Of a stretch of DNA of 64,000 bases, positions 35,095 to 47,104 are shown piece after piece. A model generated the notes under the pieces. The model searched no databases and was not told the DNA's origin. It was given only the letters and a program-made list of their open reading frames with translations. The first letter of the stretch is position 1; the number at the start of each line of letters is the position of its first letter. The translations under genes and the position numbers were made by a program. Where the stretch lies: contig NC_134138.1 in NCBI RefSeq assembly GCF_033958435.1, positions 5,406,001 to 5,470,000 on the forward strand. The letters run 5' to 3'. The stretch comes from Carettochelys insculpta. Lineage: Eukaryota > Chordata > Testudines > Carettochelyidae.

Positions 35095-35775
35095 GGCCGT
35101 GTCTACACGTGCACGCTACTTCGAAGTTGCGGCGCCAACTTCGAAATACCGCCCGTCACGGCTACATGTGTTGGGCACTATTTCGAAGTTGAAATCGACG
35201 ATAGGTGGCGAGACGTCGAAGTCGCTAACCCCATAAGGGGATGGGAATAGCGCCCTACTTCGAAGTTGAACGTCGAAATAGGGCACGTGTAGATGATCTG
35301 CATCCCGCAACATCGAAATAGTGGGGTCCGCCATGGCGGCCATCAGCTGAGGGGTTGAGAGATGCTCTCTCTCCAGCCCCTGTGGGGCTCTATGGTCATC
35401 GTGTGCAGCAGCCCTTAGCCCAGGGCTTCTGGCTCTGCTGCGGCAGCTGGGGATCCATGCTGCATGCACAGGGTCTGCAACCAGTTGTCGGCTCTGTGGA
35501 TCTTGTGTTGTTTAGTGCAAGTGTGTCTGGGAGGGGCCCTTTAAGGGAGCGGCTTGCTGTTAAGTCCGCCCCGTGACCCTGTCTACAGCTGTTCCTGGCA
35601 CCCTTATTTCGATGTGTGCTACTTTGGTGTGTAGACGTTCCCTCACAGCGCCTATTTCGATGTGGTGCTGCCCAACGTCGAAGTTGAAAGTCAACGTTGC
35701 CAGCCCTGGAGGACGTGTAGACGTTATTCATCGAAATAGACTATTTCGATGTAGCGTGCACGTGTAGACGTAGCC
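35095..35775 (-). mobile_element. terminal-inverted-repeat element M2, copy 3
   Basis: Ends GGCCGTGTCTACACGTGCAC and, inverted, GGCTACGTCTACACGTGCAC. Minus orientation relative to copies 1, 2 and 4. Contains the recurring frame at 35116-35469. Confidence 0.8.
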
Positions 35776-36725
35776 AAAATGAACTTGCAGAGACTTTCAA
35801 GAATCAGCAAATAACATCGCTGGCTGCGTCGGAAGTTATGACTGATGCAAGTAAAGTTTTGCTTCAACACTTCTTCTCTCTAACCCTGTTCTTTCTTTTT
35901 TGTTAATAAATCTTTAGATATTAGATCTAAAGAATTGCTGAGCGTGTTGTTTTGGGTAAGATCCAAGTATACATTGACCAGGGGCAGGGGCTGGGGCTGG
36001 GGCTGGGCCCTTTGGGACCTGAAACAATCTGTGTGGAGTTTGGTGAAATAGGCTTAAGAGCCTCTCACCTTAATTTGGGGGTTGTTGGTCTGGGCTGGTA
36101 GAGCAGCTGGGAAGTCTGGGGGTTTGCTGATGTGGCTCTAGCTGCCCAGTGGGGCTGGCAGAGGTGCTGTGGTGGCTGGTTGGATTTGCCTTAGTGAGAA
36201 GGAAATCCCAGCCTGAGGCTGTAAGCAGCCTGGATTTTAAGCAAAGTTGCCCTGGATTGAGTTCACTAGCTGTGCCCAGAAACCCCATCCTATTACACCT
36301 GCTAACACACTCTGGTCCTTTCCCTTGCAGGGATTTGCTTTCCAAGCATGGGATGGTTGGTGGGAGCCTTTCTGGGCCAGTGGCAAACACCAGCTGCTTC
36401 TAAGAAAGGTCCCACTTGATCCTACTCAGGCACTTGGCTGCCAAAGTCTGGAAGTGAGAAATTCCCTCCTGACCCCCGCACTGGCAGAACATTGAGGGGC
36501 GGCAGCTCAGTAACCTTCATCACGCTGAGAAGCAAAAAGCCCGTAATCTACAGCCAGACCCAGTAGCCGAATGGAGGATTGCAGAGGTGTGGATTCAAGT
36601 CGTACCTGTGTTGATTGTGTTGCATTTTCTGCTGGGAAAGGGAGCCACTCCTGGGAGCACAGCAGTGTCACTGCCACTCCCAAAGACGCTCTCGTTCCCT
36701 ATGACTCCTCCTGTACTTACGAAAC
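35776..36725 (+). mobile_element. LTR-like repeat f, copy 3
   Basis: Inverted partner of the 21001-22000 part of copy 2. Its left end is replaced by the M2 element. It joins the Penelope RT at 36726 exactly as copy 2 does. Confidence 0.55.
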
Positions 36726-37054
36726 ATGGATGACGTCTTTATGATTCGGACCCCTGGTGTAGAGACTCTAGGAGAATTCCACAGAGACTCTAACAATCTG
36801 CACCCCACCATCAACTTATGCCTTGACCACTCCACACAAGAGATACATGTCCTGGACACTACACTACAAATCAAGGATGGCCTGATTGCTACCACACTCT
36901 ACCGGAAACCCACTGATCGCTAGACTTACCTACATGCTTCTAGCTTCCATCCTGCACACACAACACAATCCATCGTTTATAGTCATGCCCTGAGATACTA
37001 TCGCATCTGCTCTGACCCTAGTGACAGAGACCGAAAACTACAAGATCTCTACCA

Positions 37055-37151
37055 TTGATCTGAAGAAGTGGGTCTGTCCCACGAAAGCTCAACACCGAAT
37101 AAATCATTTTGGTAGTCTTTAAAGTACTGCTTTTGGGCTGCTTTGTTTTGT
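37055..37151 (+). mobile_element. nested Penelope tail with 13-bp target duplication
   Basis: Flanked by AAGATCTCTACCA at 37042-37054 and 37152-37164. Same insertion as 20585-20681. Confidence 0.8.
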
Positions 37152-37632
37152 AAGATCTCTACCAAACATTCATAAACCTGAATTACCCACCAGATGAACT
37201 TAAAAAAAACCAAACAAAAAACAAATCAGCAGGGCTAGATGAATACCGAGAAACCAACTACCCCAAGATAGGCCCAAAAAAGCCAAGAACAGAACACAAC
37301 TGGTCATCACCTACAGCCCCCAACTCAAACCACTGCAACGAATTATTAAAGACCTACAACCTATCCTTAATCATGATGCCACACTCCAGAAGGCCCTAGG
37401 TGACAGGCCTGTTCTCTCCTATAGAGAACCTCCCAACCTTATCAGGCTTCTCACCACCAATCATAGGCTGTACCGCCAAAATACTAATCCTGGAACTTTT
37501 CCTTGTAACAAGCCCTGTTGCCAGTTTTGCCCACATATCTATGCTGGAGATTTCATCCCTGGACCGAACCACATTAAGTACAGGATCATGGGCACATTCT
37601 CCTGTTCCTCAGCTATAATCGTATATGCCATC

Positions 37633-38068
37633 GGCTGTGTCTACACGTGCCCCAAACTTCGAAATGGCCATGCAAATGGCCATTTCGAAGTTTACTAATG
37701 AAGCGCTGAAATGCATATTCAGCGCTTCATTAGCATGCGGGCGGCAGCGGCGCTTCGAAATTGACGAGCCTTGCCGCCGCGCAGCGCGTCCAGACGGGGC
37801 TCCTTTTCGAAAGGGCCCCGCCTACTTCGAAGTCCCCATATTCCCATGAGCTCATGGGAATAAGGGGACTTCGAAGAAGGTGGCGTCCTTTCGAAAAGGA
37901 GCCCGGTCTGGACGCGCCGCGCGGTCGCAAGGCTCGTCAATTTCGAAGCGCCGCTGCCGCCCGCATGCTAATGAAGCGCTGAATATGCATTTCAGCGCTT
38001 CATTAGTAAACTTCGAAATGGCCATTTGCATGGCCATTTCGAAGTTTGGGGCACGTGTAGACACAGCC
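37633..38068. mobile_element. fold-back element M1, near-perfect palindrome
   Basis: 436 bases. Ends GGCTGTGTCTACACGTGCCC and the exact inverse, with two arms of about 210 bases meeting near CCCATGAGCTCATGGGAATA (about 37850). The short flank ATC occurs on both sides (37630-37632 and 38069-38071), a possible 3-bp target duplication. CpG is well preserved, which suggests youth. No coding capacity. Confidence 0.85.
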
Positions 38069-38074
38069 ATCATG

Positions 38075-38690
38075 TGCCAACAATGCTCAGTAGGCATCCT
38101 TCGATCCCAAGGGATCATGGGTTTGCACCCCAGTTGGACTGATTCGAGCAGCGTCTTCTGTGGCTGTGCAATCCAATGCGGGAGTGGCAGTCCTTTCCGC
38201 ACTGTGAGCAGCAGTAGGCAGATGTCGCTCTGGTGTCACGGGCAGGGATTTTCCTGAGGGCTCTCCTGTCTTCCGCTTCCTTCACCAAGGTAGTTGCATA
38301 CATCGCAAGAGCTTCCTTCACTCCCTGTTTCCAGGCGTGCCTGTCTGAGGCGAGCGAATGCCAGGTGCTCACACTGATAGAGAGAGCGCTGAGGTCACGC
38401 TTGCACGTGTCCTTGTAGCACAATTTCGGTTGCCCTTTCGGCCTCTTTCCAGACGCCAGTTCGCCGAAGAGGAGGTCCTTCGGTATTCGGCCATCCATCA
38501 TGCGTGAGACATGGCCCAGCCAGCGCATACGCCTCTGTTTGAGAAGGGTGAACATGGAGACGGCGCCTGCTCTCTCAAGCACTGCGCTATTGGGGACCTT
38601 GTCCTGCCATGAGATACCGAGTATGCGCCTAAGGCAGCGCATGTGGAATGTGTTGAGCCTCTGACCCCCTCTACAATGCTCACACACCAC
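38075..38690 (-). pseudogene. LINE ORF2 C-terminal fragment, copy 2
   Basis: A single open stretch on the minus strand from the RT tail (LNTFHMRCLRRILGISWQDK) through RRMRWLGHVSRMMDGR to a terminal C2H2 finger (YCCSQCGKDCHSRIGLHSHR). Longer at its 3' side than copy 1 at 19835-20150, which looks like a deletion derivative. Confidence 0.75.
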
Positions 38691-39235
38691 GTATATAAGA
38701 CAGACCACAAACACTCTTCGACAAAGAATGAACGACCATAGAGCAGACATTAAAATCTCCAAATACCCCAACCTGTCAGCCCGCACTTTACTGGAGCGGG
38801 CCATTCTGTTAAAGACCTGAGAACTTGTTTGCTACTGAAAAGGGACTTTAACGACCGTCTACAGAGGGACTGCTCAGAACTAACATTCATATTCAAATTC
38901 GACACATTAACATGTGGTTTGAAGAGGGACAGCAACTTCCTGCCCCATTATAAGGATTCTTTTACCTTTTAAGTGCTTACTTGTTTTATCTAACTCTTAA
39001 CTCCCCCCCGGCCCCGCCACCCCTCTGCTCTTCTGACTTGCCAACCTTGATTACGATTTTTGGACCTCTGTGCTTTATATATTGTGTCTGTTCTGGTCTG
39101 GCTATGATCTGAAGGAGTGGCTCTGTCCCATGAAAGCTCATCACTGAATAAATTACTTTGCTAGTCTTTAAAGCGCTAGCGGACTGCTGTTTTGTTTTGC
39201 TAGAATACAGACTAACACGGCTCTCTCTCTCCCAA

Positions 39236-40910
39236 AGAAGCCGAGGTTAAGGGGCTTGCAAGCGGGCAAGCCGGAGGTGACGCGTGGGCTGCTTTACCGC
39301 CCAGCCTGCCGCTCAGAGTGTGCCCGAGAGCACCGATCCGAGTTTACGGGGCTCAGCAACTGCTGTCACAGTAACTGATTCCAAGCCAACTGTGGGGCGG
39401 AGGGAAGGGAATCCATACGTCCACACTCAATACCCCAAGAATCAGGGGCACCATGTGGGAAGAGTTTAGCTACACACCCCTGCCAAGCTCTGAATGCTCC
39501 ATTACATTTTCCCTCATTTGCCCTCCCCTAAAATTAGACTCAGCCACAGCTTTGCCCTCCAGTCTCCAAACGTTTCCGAAGGAGCCCCCCCTGCAGGCCC
39601 CAGGGAGATGGCTGTGCCTATACGCAAATCGTCATCAATCCCAAATGCCTTCCCAACGTGTGTCAATGGGGTGAGGGTGTCCCAAGCACCCACAGAGTCC
39701 AAATAATGCTTCAATTGGAGTGCCGATGTTCTGGGAAGCAGCATCCCCCCCGCAGCCGTGCCCCTGCGCACCGCTGCCTGATGCAGCCTTCCGGCAGGGA
39801 GTCACAAATGACGGTGTTGAGTGGCTCCATTCAGCTCAATGGCCGGTAACTCTAAAACCTGGTGGTGGTCTAATGTCAACTAGCTTGCTGCAGACTGTTT
39901 AAACAGAGGTGCCTGTGTGTAGCACAGCCTGGCCTGGGATCTGTCCCCCTCCTCCCCACCCTGGAGGTGTTTGCCGGAGAACCAGCTGCCCCAGCCGGTT
40001 GCTGACAGCTTTGCAAAGATCTTTGCAAAAGCTGAACAAACCTGAGCTGCTGCCCCTGTTCTCAAGCATTCTTGATCCAAAAGGCAAACCCCCTGGGCTC
40101 CCCGTTTAGCTGGTGGGCATTTGGACAATGTGAACAGGCAGGGCCCAGCTCTGCCTCCAGGCTAGAGGTGTGTGAGCCCAGTGGCTGTAGAGGGGGGTGG
40201 GTGGGGGTGGAAGTGGGGGGGTGGCTCTGGTTCCCAGCGAGGCAATGTTAGAAGGCTTTCCCTTCACCCCGCCCCCACCTCTCGTCACACAAGCGGAAAT
40301 CAGGAGATCAGAAGCCCAAAGCAAGTTAGTTCCAAGCAAGTGCACCCCTAGCTCTGCAACCTGGCCAAATCTGCTCCCCAGGGTTCCTCTGCCAGCCTGA
40401 CACCCCAGCACTTTCACGCTGTCTCGCTTCCCAGCTCAGACACTGCAGAACACCGCGCTGGCCCCATCCCTGACACTCCCTCTGATAAGGCCTCGCTAGA
40501 CCTGCAGTGTGTGCCCTTAGCCACATCCCTTATAGTCACCCTCCACTTGGGCGGGTCCTGAGACAGGAGGCTTCATCCCACCTCCTTTGTATCCCATGGG
40601 GGAGGGGTCATGGGAGAGGGTGTGTTCTGGCCATGGCCAGGAGTTTCTTTAGCTTTTACTGTTGCTTTTGCTGCCCCCGCCCGCCCAGCCCTCTTGCCAG
40701 TCCTAACTGGGCCTAACTTGACTTCAGTTTGAGAGAGGGAGCCAGGCAGCCTTCCAGCGTATGCTCATGTATTACACTCCCACCATGCCCCGTACTATGG
40801 CCCGTAACCCTGTAACTGCTCTTATCTCTTCCCATTAGACCAGCAAACCCAGCCAGCCAGGCAGACACAACAGGCAGCGTTCCTGTCCTTTGTTCACATG
40901 TAACTCTTCT
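39236..40910 (-). repeat. blocks d and c, right-arm copy
   Basis: Inverse of 17620-19262. The order e, d-, c- matches the inverse of the left arm. Small indels break the d frame. Confidence 0.75.
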
Positions 40911-41540
40911 GCCAGAAGGTGTCGGCAGCAAGCAGGGCATCTAGGGGCTCCTTTTCACCCATTTCACACAGAACTGGCTCCAGCCCACACCCAGTAGCCT
41001 GGGAAATGTGCACCCCCGGGCGCCTTGGAGAGGCGATGCTTCCCCACTCGCACGCACAGAGTCTGAGTGTAGAAAAGAAACTTTTAATGAAAGAGGCAGA
41101 GAAATCACATGGCAATAGCTTGGGAAAATCCCACACCCAGAGTTCGTAACTAACCCTCAAGTAACTGTCCCAGCTCAGATGGATTGAGCAGTGTCCTTTG
41201 CCTCTCAGGCTCACAAGTCCAGTACTGTAAGGATCGAATCCACACACCCCAACATTCTCTGCACCCAACCTCAAATGCCCCACTTACAACTCTGTCCAGT
41301 CCGTGCAGGTCCTGACACATCACCCCGATGCACCCCCTCATTGAGCCTGAGGCAAGGCCAGACATCCTCTCATTGGTCCAGTGTCCTGTGTGCCCCCCCA
41401 CTGGCCGTTTGTCCCCTGTATTGTGGCTGGAGGCAAAACCAGCTCTCCATGGCTTGAGCCGCCGGTTCTACTGCTCAGCTCGTAGCAGTTTCAGCTTTGG
41501 GCCTAACTGCAGCACCTACCAAGAAGGAGTCTCACAAAGG
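40911..41540 (-). mobile_element. LTR-like repeat h, copy 2
   Basis: Inverse of 29990-30620, adjacent to block c in both places. Confidence 0.45.
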
Positions 41541-42139
41541 CTACGTCTACGCTAGCCCCTTCTTTCTGAAAGGGGTATGGTAATAAGCAAGGTCAGAATA
41601 TGCTAATGAGGCACTACCATGAATATGAGGCACCTAATTAGCATAAGGGCAGCTACAGCAGGCCGCCCATGCAGTGCAGATGGGACCCTTTGCAAAGCCC
41701 CTTATTGCTATTTGGTTTTAGGGGCTTTCGAAGACTAGGGGGCTGTGGCCGCACTTGGCCAAAATTTTGAAATGGCCGTGCTAATGGCCAAATCGAAGAA
41801 TACTAATGAGGTGCTGAAATGAATATTCAGCACCTCATTAGCATACTGCCACCTGCGCCACGTCAGAAGTGCCCCAGTTTGCTTGCGTGTGGGTTGGCTA
41901 CATGGGGGTCCTTTCCCAAAGGACCCTACACACTTCAAAATCCCCTTGTTCCTATCAACTGATAAGGGGATTTCCAGGTCTGCAAGGGTCTTTCAAAAAG
42001 GATCCCTATGGAACCAAGCCACAAAGTGCCCTGTCCAACAGCATCCTAATGAGGCACTGAATATTCATTTCAGCACCTCATTAGTATTGTTCTATTCAGT
42101 TATTAGCATAGCCATTCCAAAGTACAGCTGCAGTCCAGA
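41541..42139 (-). mobile_element. M3 elements, inverted copy
   Basis: Inverse of 29300-29987: starts GGCTACGTCTACGCTAGCCC and shows TAATGAGGCACTACCATGAA and TAATGAGGTGCTGAAATGAA motifs. Confidence 0.65.
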
Positions 42140-42848
42140 GCTACGTCTACACGTGAAGCCTACATCGAAGTAGCTTATTTTGATGTAGCGACATCGAAAT
42201 AGGCTATTTCAATGAATAACGTCTGTACGTTCTCCAGGGCTGGCAACGTCGACGTTCAACATCGACGTTGCGTGGCACCACATCGAAATAGGCGCTACGA
42301 GGGAACGTCTACACGCCAAACTAGCACACATCGAAATAAGGGTGCCAGGCACAGCTGCAGACAGGGTCACAGGGCGGACTCAACAGCAAGCCGCTCCCTT
42401 AAAGGGCCCCTCCCAGACACACTTGCACTAAACAACACAAGATCCACAGAGCCGACAGCTGGTTGCAGACACTGTGCATGCAGCATGGATCCCCAGCTGC
42501 CGCAGCAGCAGCCAGAAGCCCTGGGCTCAGGGCTGCTGAACACGGTGACCATAGAGCCCCGCAGGGGCTGGAGAGAGAGCGTCTCTCAACCCCTCAGCTG
42601 ATGGCTGCTATGGTGGACCCCGCTATTTCGATGTTGCGGGACGCGGATCGGCTACACGTGCCCTACTTCGATGTTCAACTTCGAAGTAGGGCGCTATTCC
42701 CATCCCCTCATGGGGTTAGCGGCTTCGACGTCTCGCCGCCTAATGTCGATGTTAACATCGAAATAGCGCCCAACACGTGTAGCCGTGACGGGCGCTATTT
42801 CGAAGTTAGTGCCGCTACTTCGAAGTAGCGTGCACGTGTAGACACGGC
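42140..42848 (+). mobile_element. terminal-inverted-repeat element M2, copy 4
   Basis: Ends GCTACGTCTACACGTGAAGC and, inverted, GCCGTGTCTACACGTGCACG. Contains the recurring 121-codon frame at 42463-42828. Confidence 0.8.
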
Positions 42849-42969
42849 TTGCAAGTGTTCAGAAAGGTGGTTGGGTGACTTGCATTACTGAACCCTGTTT
42901 TTTTGTCAGGTGGTGGAGCTGGCCCATGGTCCCTGGGGTTGATGTCCCATAAATCTTGTCTTAGGTGCT

Positions 42970-43215
42970 GTGGTCACCCCTTGTATTTCAGGGCATGATT
43001 GCCAGGGTGCGGGAGAGGTGGGACCTGCTTGTCTCTGATACCCAGCCTTCCCAAGGCCAAGCCAGCTAGCTGCTTTGAAAACAGTTGCGCAAATCCAGCG
43101 GCCATTTGTGCTCTAGAGAACAGACTGGCCCTGCTGGTTGGTCTGGTGGGGAGAGAGCTGCGCAGGGCAGCTGTGTCCCTCACTGCCAGGACTCCCAAGT
43201 TTAGAGCAAGGTCTG
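42970..43215 (+). mobile_element. CR1 LINE fragment
   Basis: Plus-strand translation (CALENRLALLVGLVGREL) matches the CR1 linker at about 15150-15300. No further CR1 sequence on either side. Confidence 0.65.
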
Positions 43216-43629
43216 CCTACCAGGACCAGCACCAGGGGTACGGGGAGAGGACAGGACAGGACATAGCTTAGCCTTAGCCTCCTGCTGGGTGCTCAGAGAG
43301 TGCCATTGGCACTGGAGGAAAAGGCTTCTGCCTCTGCAGCTCCCCATTGCACAGCCCAGACGGAGCTGCCCTCCACTGAGGACGTCACTCCGCCTCTCTT
43401 TGGGGCATGCCCCAGGCAAAGGATAAATTGAACCCTGCCACTGGGTCCATGCTGTGGCAGCCAGTTTCAGCCACTTCACGCTGGATCCACGCCGCGTCCC
43501 AGGGAATTTGCAGCCCCTGGGCTGGCCTCACCCCTTCCTACCCTGGACAGCTCATGCAGAACAGAAGGCCCCCGCGCTGCAGGGGGGTGCTGTGAGGAGG
43601 GGCAGGCAGGGCTCTGGCTGATAGGAGCC

Positions 43630-44047
43630 TGTAATGGGGTTCAGGGGTCCCCCTGCACTGCACCCCATCCGCTGGCAGGAGTGACTCTCACTCAGCAGGT
43701 ACAACAGGAGGTTTATTAGGCACCAGATGCCCAGTTTCTCACAGAAGCGTCAGTGCAGCAGTCAGAGACAGTCCTTCCAACCCGTCCTGGGGTGAGGAGC
43801 CCGAGGGGGTGCCCCTCTGGGGTGTAGCTTTTGGCTGGCTGCCTTCCAGCTCCCTCTCACCCAGCCTCTAACTGCTGCCCCCGATTCAAAACCAGCTCAG
43901 CTCCACCCTCCTCTTTGTTCAGGGCTGAGGTGTTACCTGCCAGCCTAGGTTATAGCCCCAGGGTCATCCTCAGCCGCTGGGAGCTGCTCTGCTTGTCCCA
44001 CACATCCAGCCTGAGTCTCACACATGCACTCCCCCCACTCCATCACA
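43630..44047 (-). mobile_element. Gmr1-like solo LTR, 418 bp
   Basis: Begins TGTAATGGGG and ends CCATCACA. Flanked by GAGCC at 43625-43629 and 44048-44052, a 5-bp duplication. Family relatives are the LTRs at 12.4, 54.0, 57.7 and 59.4 kb. Confidence 0.8.
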
Positions 44048-44052
44048 GAGCC

Positions 44053-44535
44053 CCACAGCAGGTAGGGGTGGGGAGCCACAGAAGGGGGGGATGGGAAGGG
44101 ACCTCAGCTTGTCCCTGGCTGAGTCTCCCAGGGCCCTGTGCTGTGCCAGAGGGGGCTGTGGGCTGGCCCTCCCCCAGCCCTTCATAGAGCCAGGCGCAGC
44201 GGGAAGGACAGCATGTCACCGGCTCCCCGCAGGCTGAGCGCCATTGTGCCAGGGAAGGAGCTCATTGTCTGCGGGCAGGCAGGCTCATGCAGACAATGCG
44301 GCTCTGCTGAGCAGCCAAACAGGCGCTGGAGCTGGCGGGGGCCCAGGGCTCCCCGGCAGGAGATCCTCAGAGAAGGGCTCGGAAGAGCCGCCTTTGGAGA
44401 GCCTGGGCTGTGTGACTGGAAGGGCAAATGGGGGTAGGAGTTGGGGTTAGGGGCACTTAAGGGAGGAACGTGAGTTGGCTGGGGGGCCAACAGTGGGAGG
44501 AAGGGGTTGGTGAAGGGGAGTAAGGGAGGCCTGTG
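44053..44535. other. no gene seen
   Basis: GC-rich; overlapping frames on both strands near 44140-44490 without domains. Confidence 0.5.
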
Positions 44536-44539
44536 GTGG

Positions 44540-45245
44540 GGGGGGGGAGCTAGCTCAGTGGTTAGAGCATTGGCCTGCTAAACCCAGGGGTGTGAGCTCA
44601 GTCCTTGAGAGAGTCACTTAGGGACCAGGGCCAAGTTTTTTAAAAAAAGGGGGGAGGTGCTGGTTCAGGCTGAATGACATTCTGAGGTCCTTTACATCTC
44701 TTTGAGGTGTGTATCTCCATATAGCTTCGACAGGAGTAGGGATAGCTCAGTGGTTTGAGCATTGCCCTGCTAAAGCCAAAGTTGTGAGCTCAGTCCTTGA
44801 GGAGGCCATTTAGGGATCTGGGGCAAATAGATTTAGCTGGCTTATTGGTCTCTGGGTATGACTTTTAAAAAAAAAGCGGGGGGAGGGGTTAACTCAGTGG
44901 TCTGAGCAGTGGCCTGTTAAACTCCCTGAGTTGTGAGTTCAGGCCTTGAGAAGTTTGGGAGAAATAATGTGTGGGGAGGAAATCTGTCAGGGATGTTGCT
45001 TGGTGCTGTGTATCTCCCCAGATGAAAAAAATGTCAAGGGGGTGGGAGAGGTCAGTGGTTAGAGCATTGACCCACTAAACCCAGGGGTGTTGAGCTCAAC
45101 CCCCTGAGAGGGCCATTTAGGGGGTCTCAGGCAAATAGATTTAAAAAAAAAAAAGTGGCAGGGATGGTGCTTGGCCCTGCCCAGAGGAAGGGGACTGGAC
45201 TGGATGAATTCCCAGGGCCCCTTCCAGCTCTGTGAGATGTGTATC
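44540..45245 (+). mobile_element. array of four Cry-type SINEs
   Basis: Four head-to-tail tRNA-derived SINEs starting near 44547, 44735, 44880 and 45037. Each has a box A-like TAGCTCAGTGGT (or TTAACTCAGTGG or GAGGTCAGTGGT) and a box B-like GTGTGAGCTCAGTCC. A-rich runs close the first, second and fourth heads. The fourth is the most complete, ending CCCCTTCCAGCTCTGTGAG and GTGTATCTCTG. The array arose by insertion next to, or recombination between, SINEs. Confidence 0.85.
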
Positions 45246-45249
45246 TCTG

Positions 45250-47100
45250 TATATAAATCACAGGGCCTGTCACTTGAGCTCCAGGGGGACCTCCCTCAGC
45301 TGCCTCTACCAGTACATCCATTATCTTCTCTGCCAAGCTGAGCCCAGCCCTGAGAGGGTGCCACTGCAATCCCCCCGTCTTCATCACTCAGCAAGGCCTG
45401 GGAAAGTGACAAGGTCAGGGCCCACCTCCACTCTTCTGGTTTTAGCCCTCAACACAGACCACAGAACTGGCTGTGCTCTAGCAAAGCATTTTAGCCAGAG
45501 GTTATTGTGGCTGCAGCTGAGGCCTCACCCAGACTGGGCACATCCCTGCCAGTCACAAAGCCTGGGCAGAGCAGGGGCTGAGATTCCTGCTCGGTGGGGG
45601 ATGAGCATCCCAGGAAGAAGAGATGGAAAGCTACACTGAAAAGGGAAAGCCCCAGGTGCCTCTGAGATCAGACAGACCCCCACAGCTCTGCAGAAGCAGG
45701 GGACTCACTGCCCCATGAACTGAGCAGCTGAGCTGGGACCTGTGCTAGCCCAATGTTCCCACAGCCTGTACAGCAGGGCGGCTCTGCCAACAGTAATACC
45801 CAGGCATCAGCCAACGTAACAGTGTGTGTGTCTGGTACAATTTCCATCCAGGGACACCAGATACCTGGCAATCATTGGCTAACTCAGCCTCATGCTTTGC
45901 AGGAGATGTGGCAGTAGAGCCACCGACCGGCAACAAGAATCTCCCAGAGTCACAGAGTCAGCTGCATGTGCAGAACCCAGGAGTCCTGGCTCCCAGTCCC
46001 TCCTGTACTCTCTAGGAGGCCTTCCCCCCGAGATGTGAATAGAGCCTAGGAGGGTTTGCTCTCATCCCTTGTTGTGTTCTCTCTGTGCCTCACTGCCCCA
46101 CCTACACTACAGGGACTCTCAGGTTGCTCCCCACCCCACCTGGGTAGTGGAGGCTTGTTAAGCACTAAGTTATCTGCTCAGAGCTCTGGCTGAGCAACAG
46201 GCATAGCGGCTGAGCCTGGGGGCAGGCCAGAGTTGGGCAGAGCCCTTGGGCAGTCAGCCTATGCAGTGGTGGGCAGGGGAGTCACAGAAGCGCTCCCTGC
46301 CTGGGCCCTGCTGGGGCTGTCCCCTTCCCCACCCCTCTTCCTGGCACACATCCCAGTGCGAAAGGGCCAGCCCAGCGACACAGATGGAGGTGGAGACCTT
46401 CGCAAGGCTGTGCTCTGGCCCTGGGCTCCTGCCAGGTTCCCTGGGCTGCCTGTGCCCAGGAAAGGGAGGGAGGTAAAGAGCAAGGGAGCTTTCACCCATG
46501 CACAAACCTGAGAGCGGGGAGGAGGGGCATGCTGAGCTATGGGTCTCAGCCCTCCCTTCAATCACTGTGAGCAGGCTACGCTGCAGCCTCACCCACACCT
46601 GGCTTCTGACATGCCCTGAGGAGGCTCCAGGCGTAAGAATTAATCACCATAACACATAACAATAATTCGCCCGTACTCACAGCCAGGTAAATGTGGCTGC
46701 CTTACACCAGCACCAATGCATAAGCCAGTAACGTAACAGTGCCACCTGGTCGTCAGTTTGGGTATCGCAGCAAGGGCATCCCCCGCGGAACATGCCACAG
46801 GCTCTCTGACACCGGTCATGGCGTCTCGCCACAGCTTCCAGTGCTGAACTGAGGAGGTTCCTCCGGCTCTGGGTTCAGGCCCGGAAAGATGATAGCACAC
46901 CGGGAGGGAATTCAGGAAAGAGCAGGCAGAAGCTGCCATGTACCTTGAAGGAGCTAAGAGCCTCCTGGCTAGAGCACTGCACCCCTTTCATTGCAGCTGG
47001 CCAACACTGACCTAAACCTTGGACTAGTCCACAGGGAAGAAGGACATCCCGGCATAGTGCAGAGCCAAGCTGCCTTCTTCCAGCAGCTACAGCATGGTAA
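45250..47100. other. no gene seen
   Basis: Ordinary intergenic composition. Frames up to 135 codons carry no recognisable motif and no exon borders with a matching family. Confidence 0.5.
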
Positions 47101-47104
47101 GAAA

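Larger units (their letters stand above)
36726..39235 (+). pseudogene. Penelope-like retroelement (block e), copy 2
   Basis: RT end (MDDVFMIRTPGVETLGEF) at 36726-36923, linker region with stops at about 37165-37625, GIY-YIG remnant at 38690-38960, and the tail to 39235. Interrupted by a nested tail (37055-37151), an M1 fold-back (37633-38068) and a LINE fragment (about 38075-38690). The inverted relative at 19263-21000 shares the nested tail and the LINE junction. Confidence 0.8.

Noticed and set aside
44540..45245. Possible tRNA genes
   Set aside because: Box A and B are present, but the cloverleaf arms do not pair well and each is followed by a SINE body and A-run.
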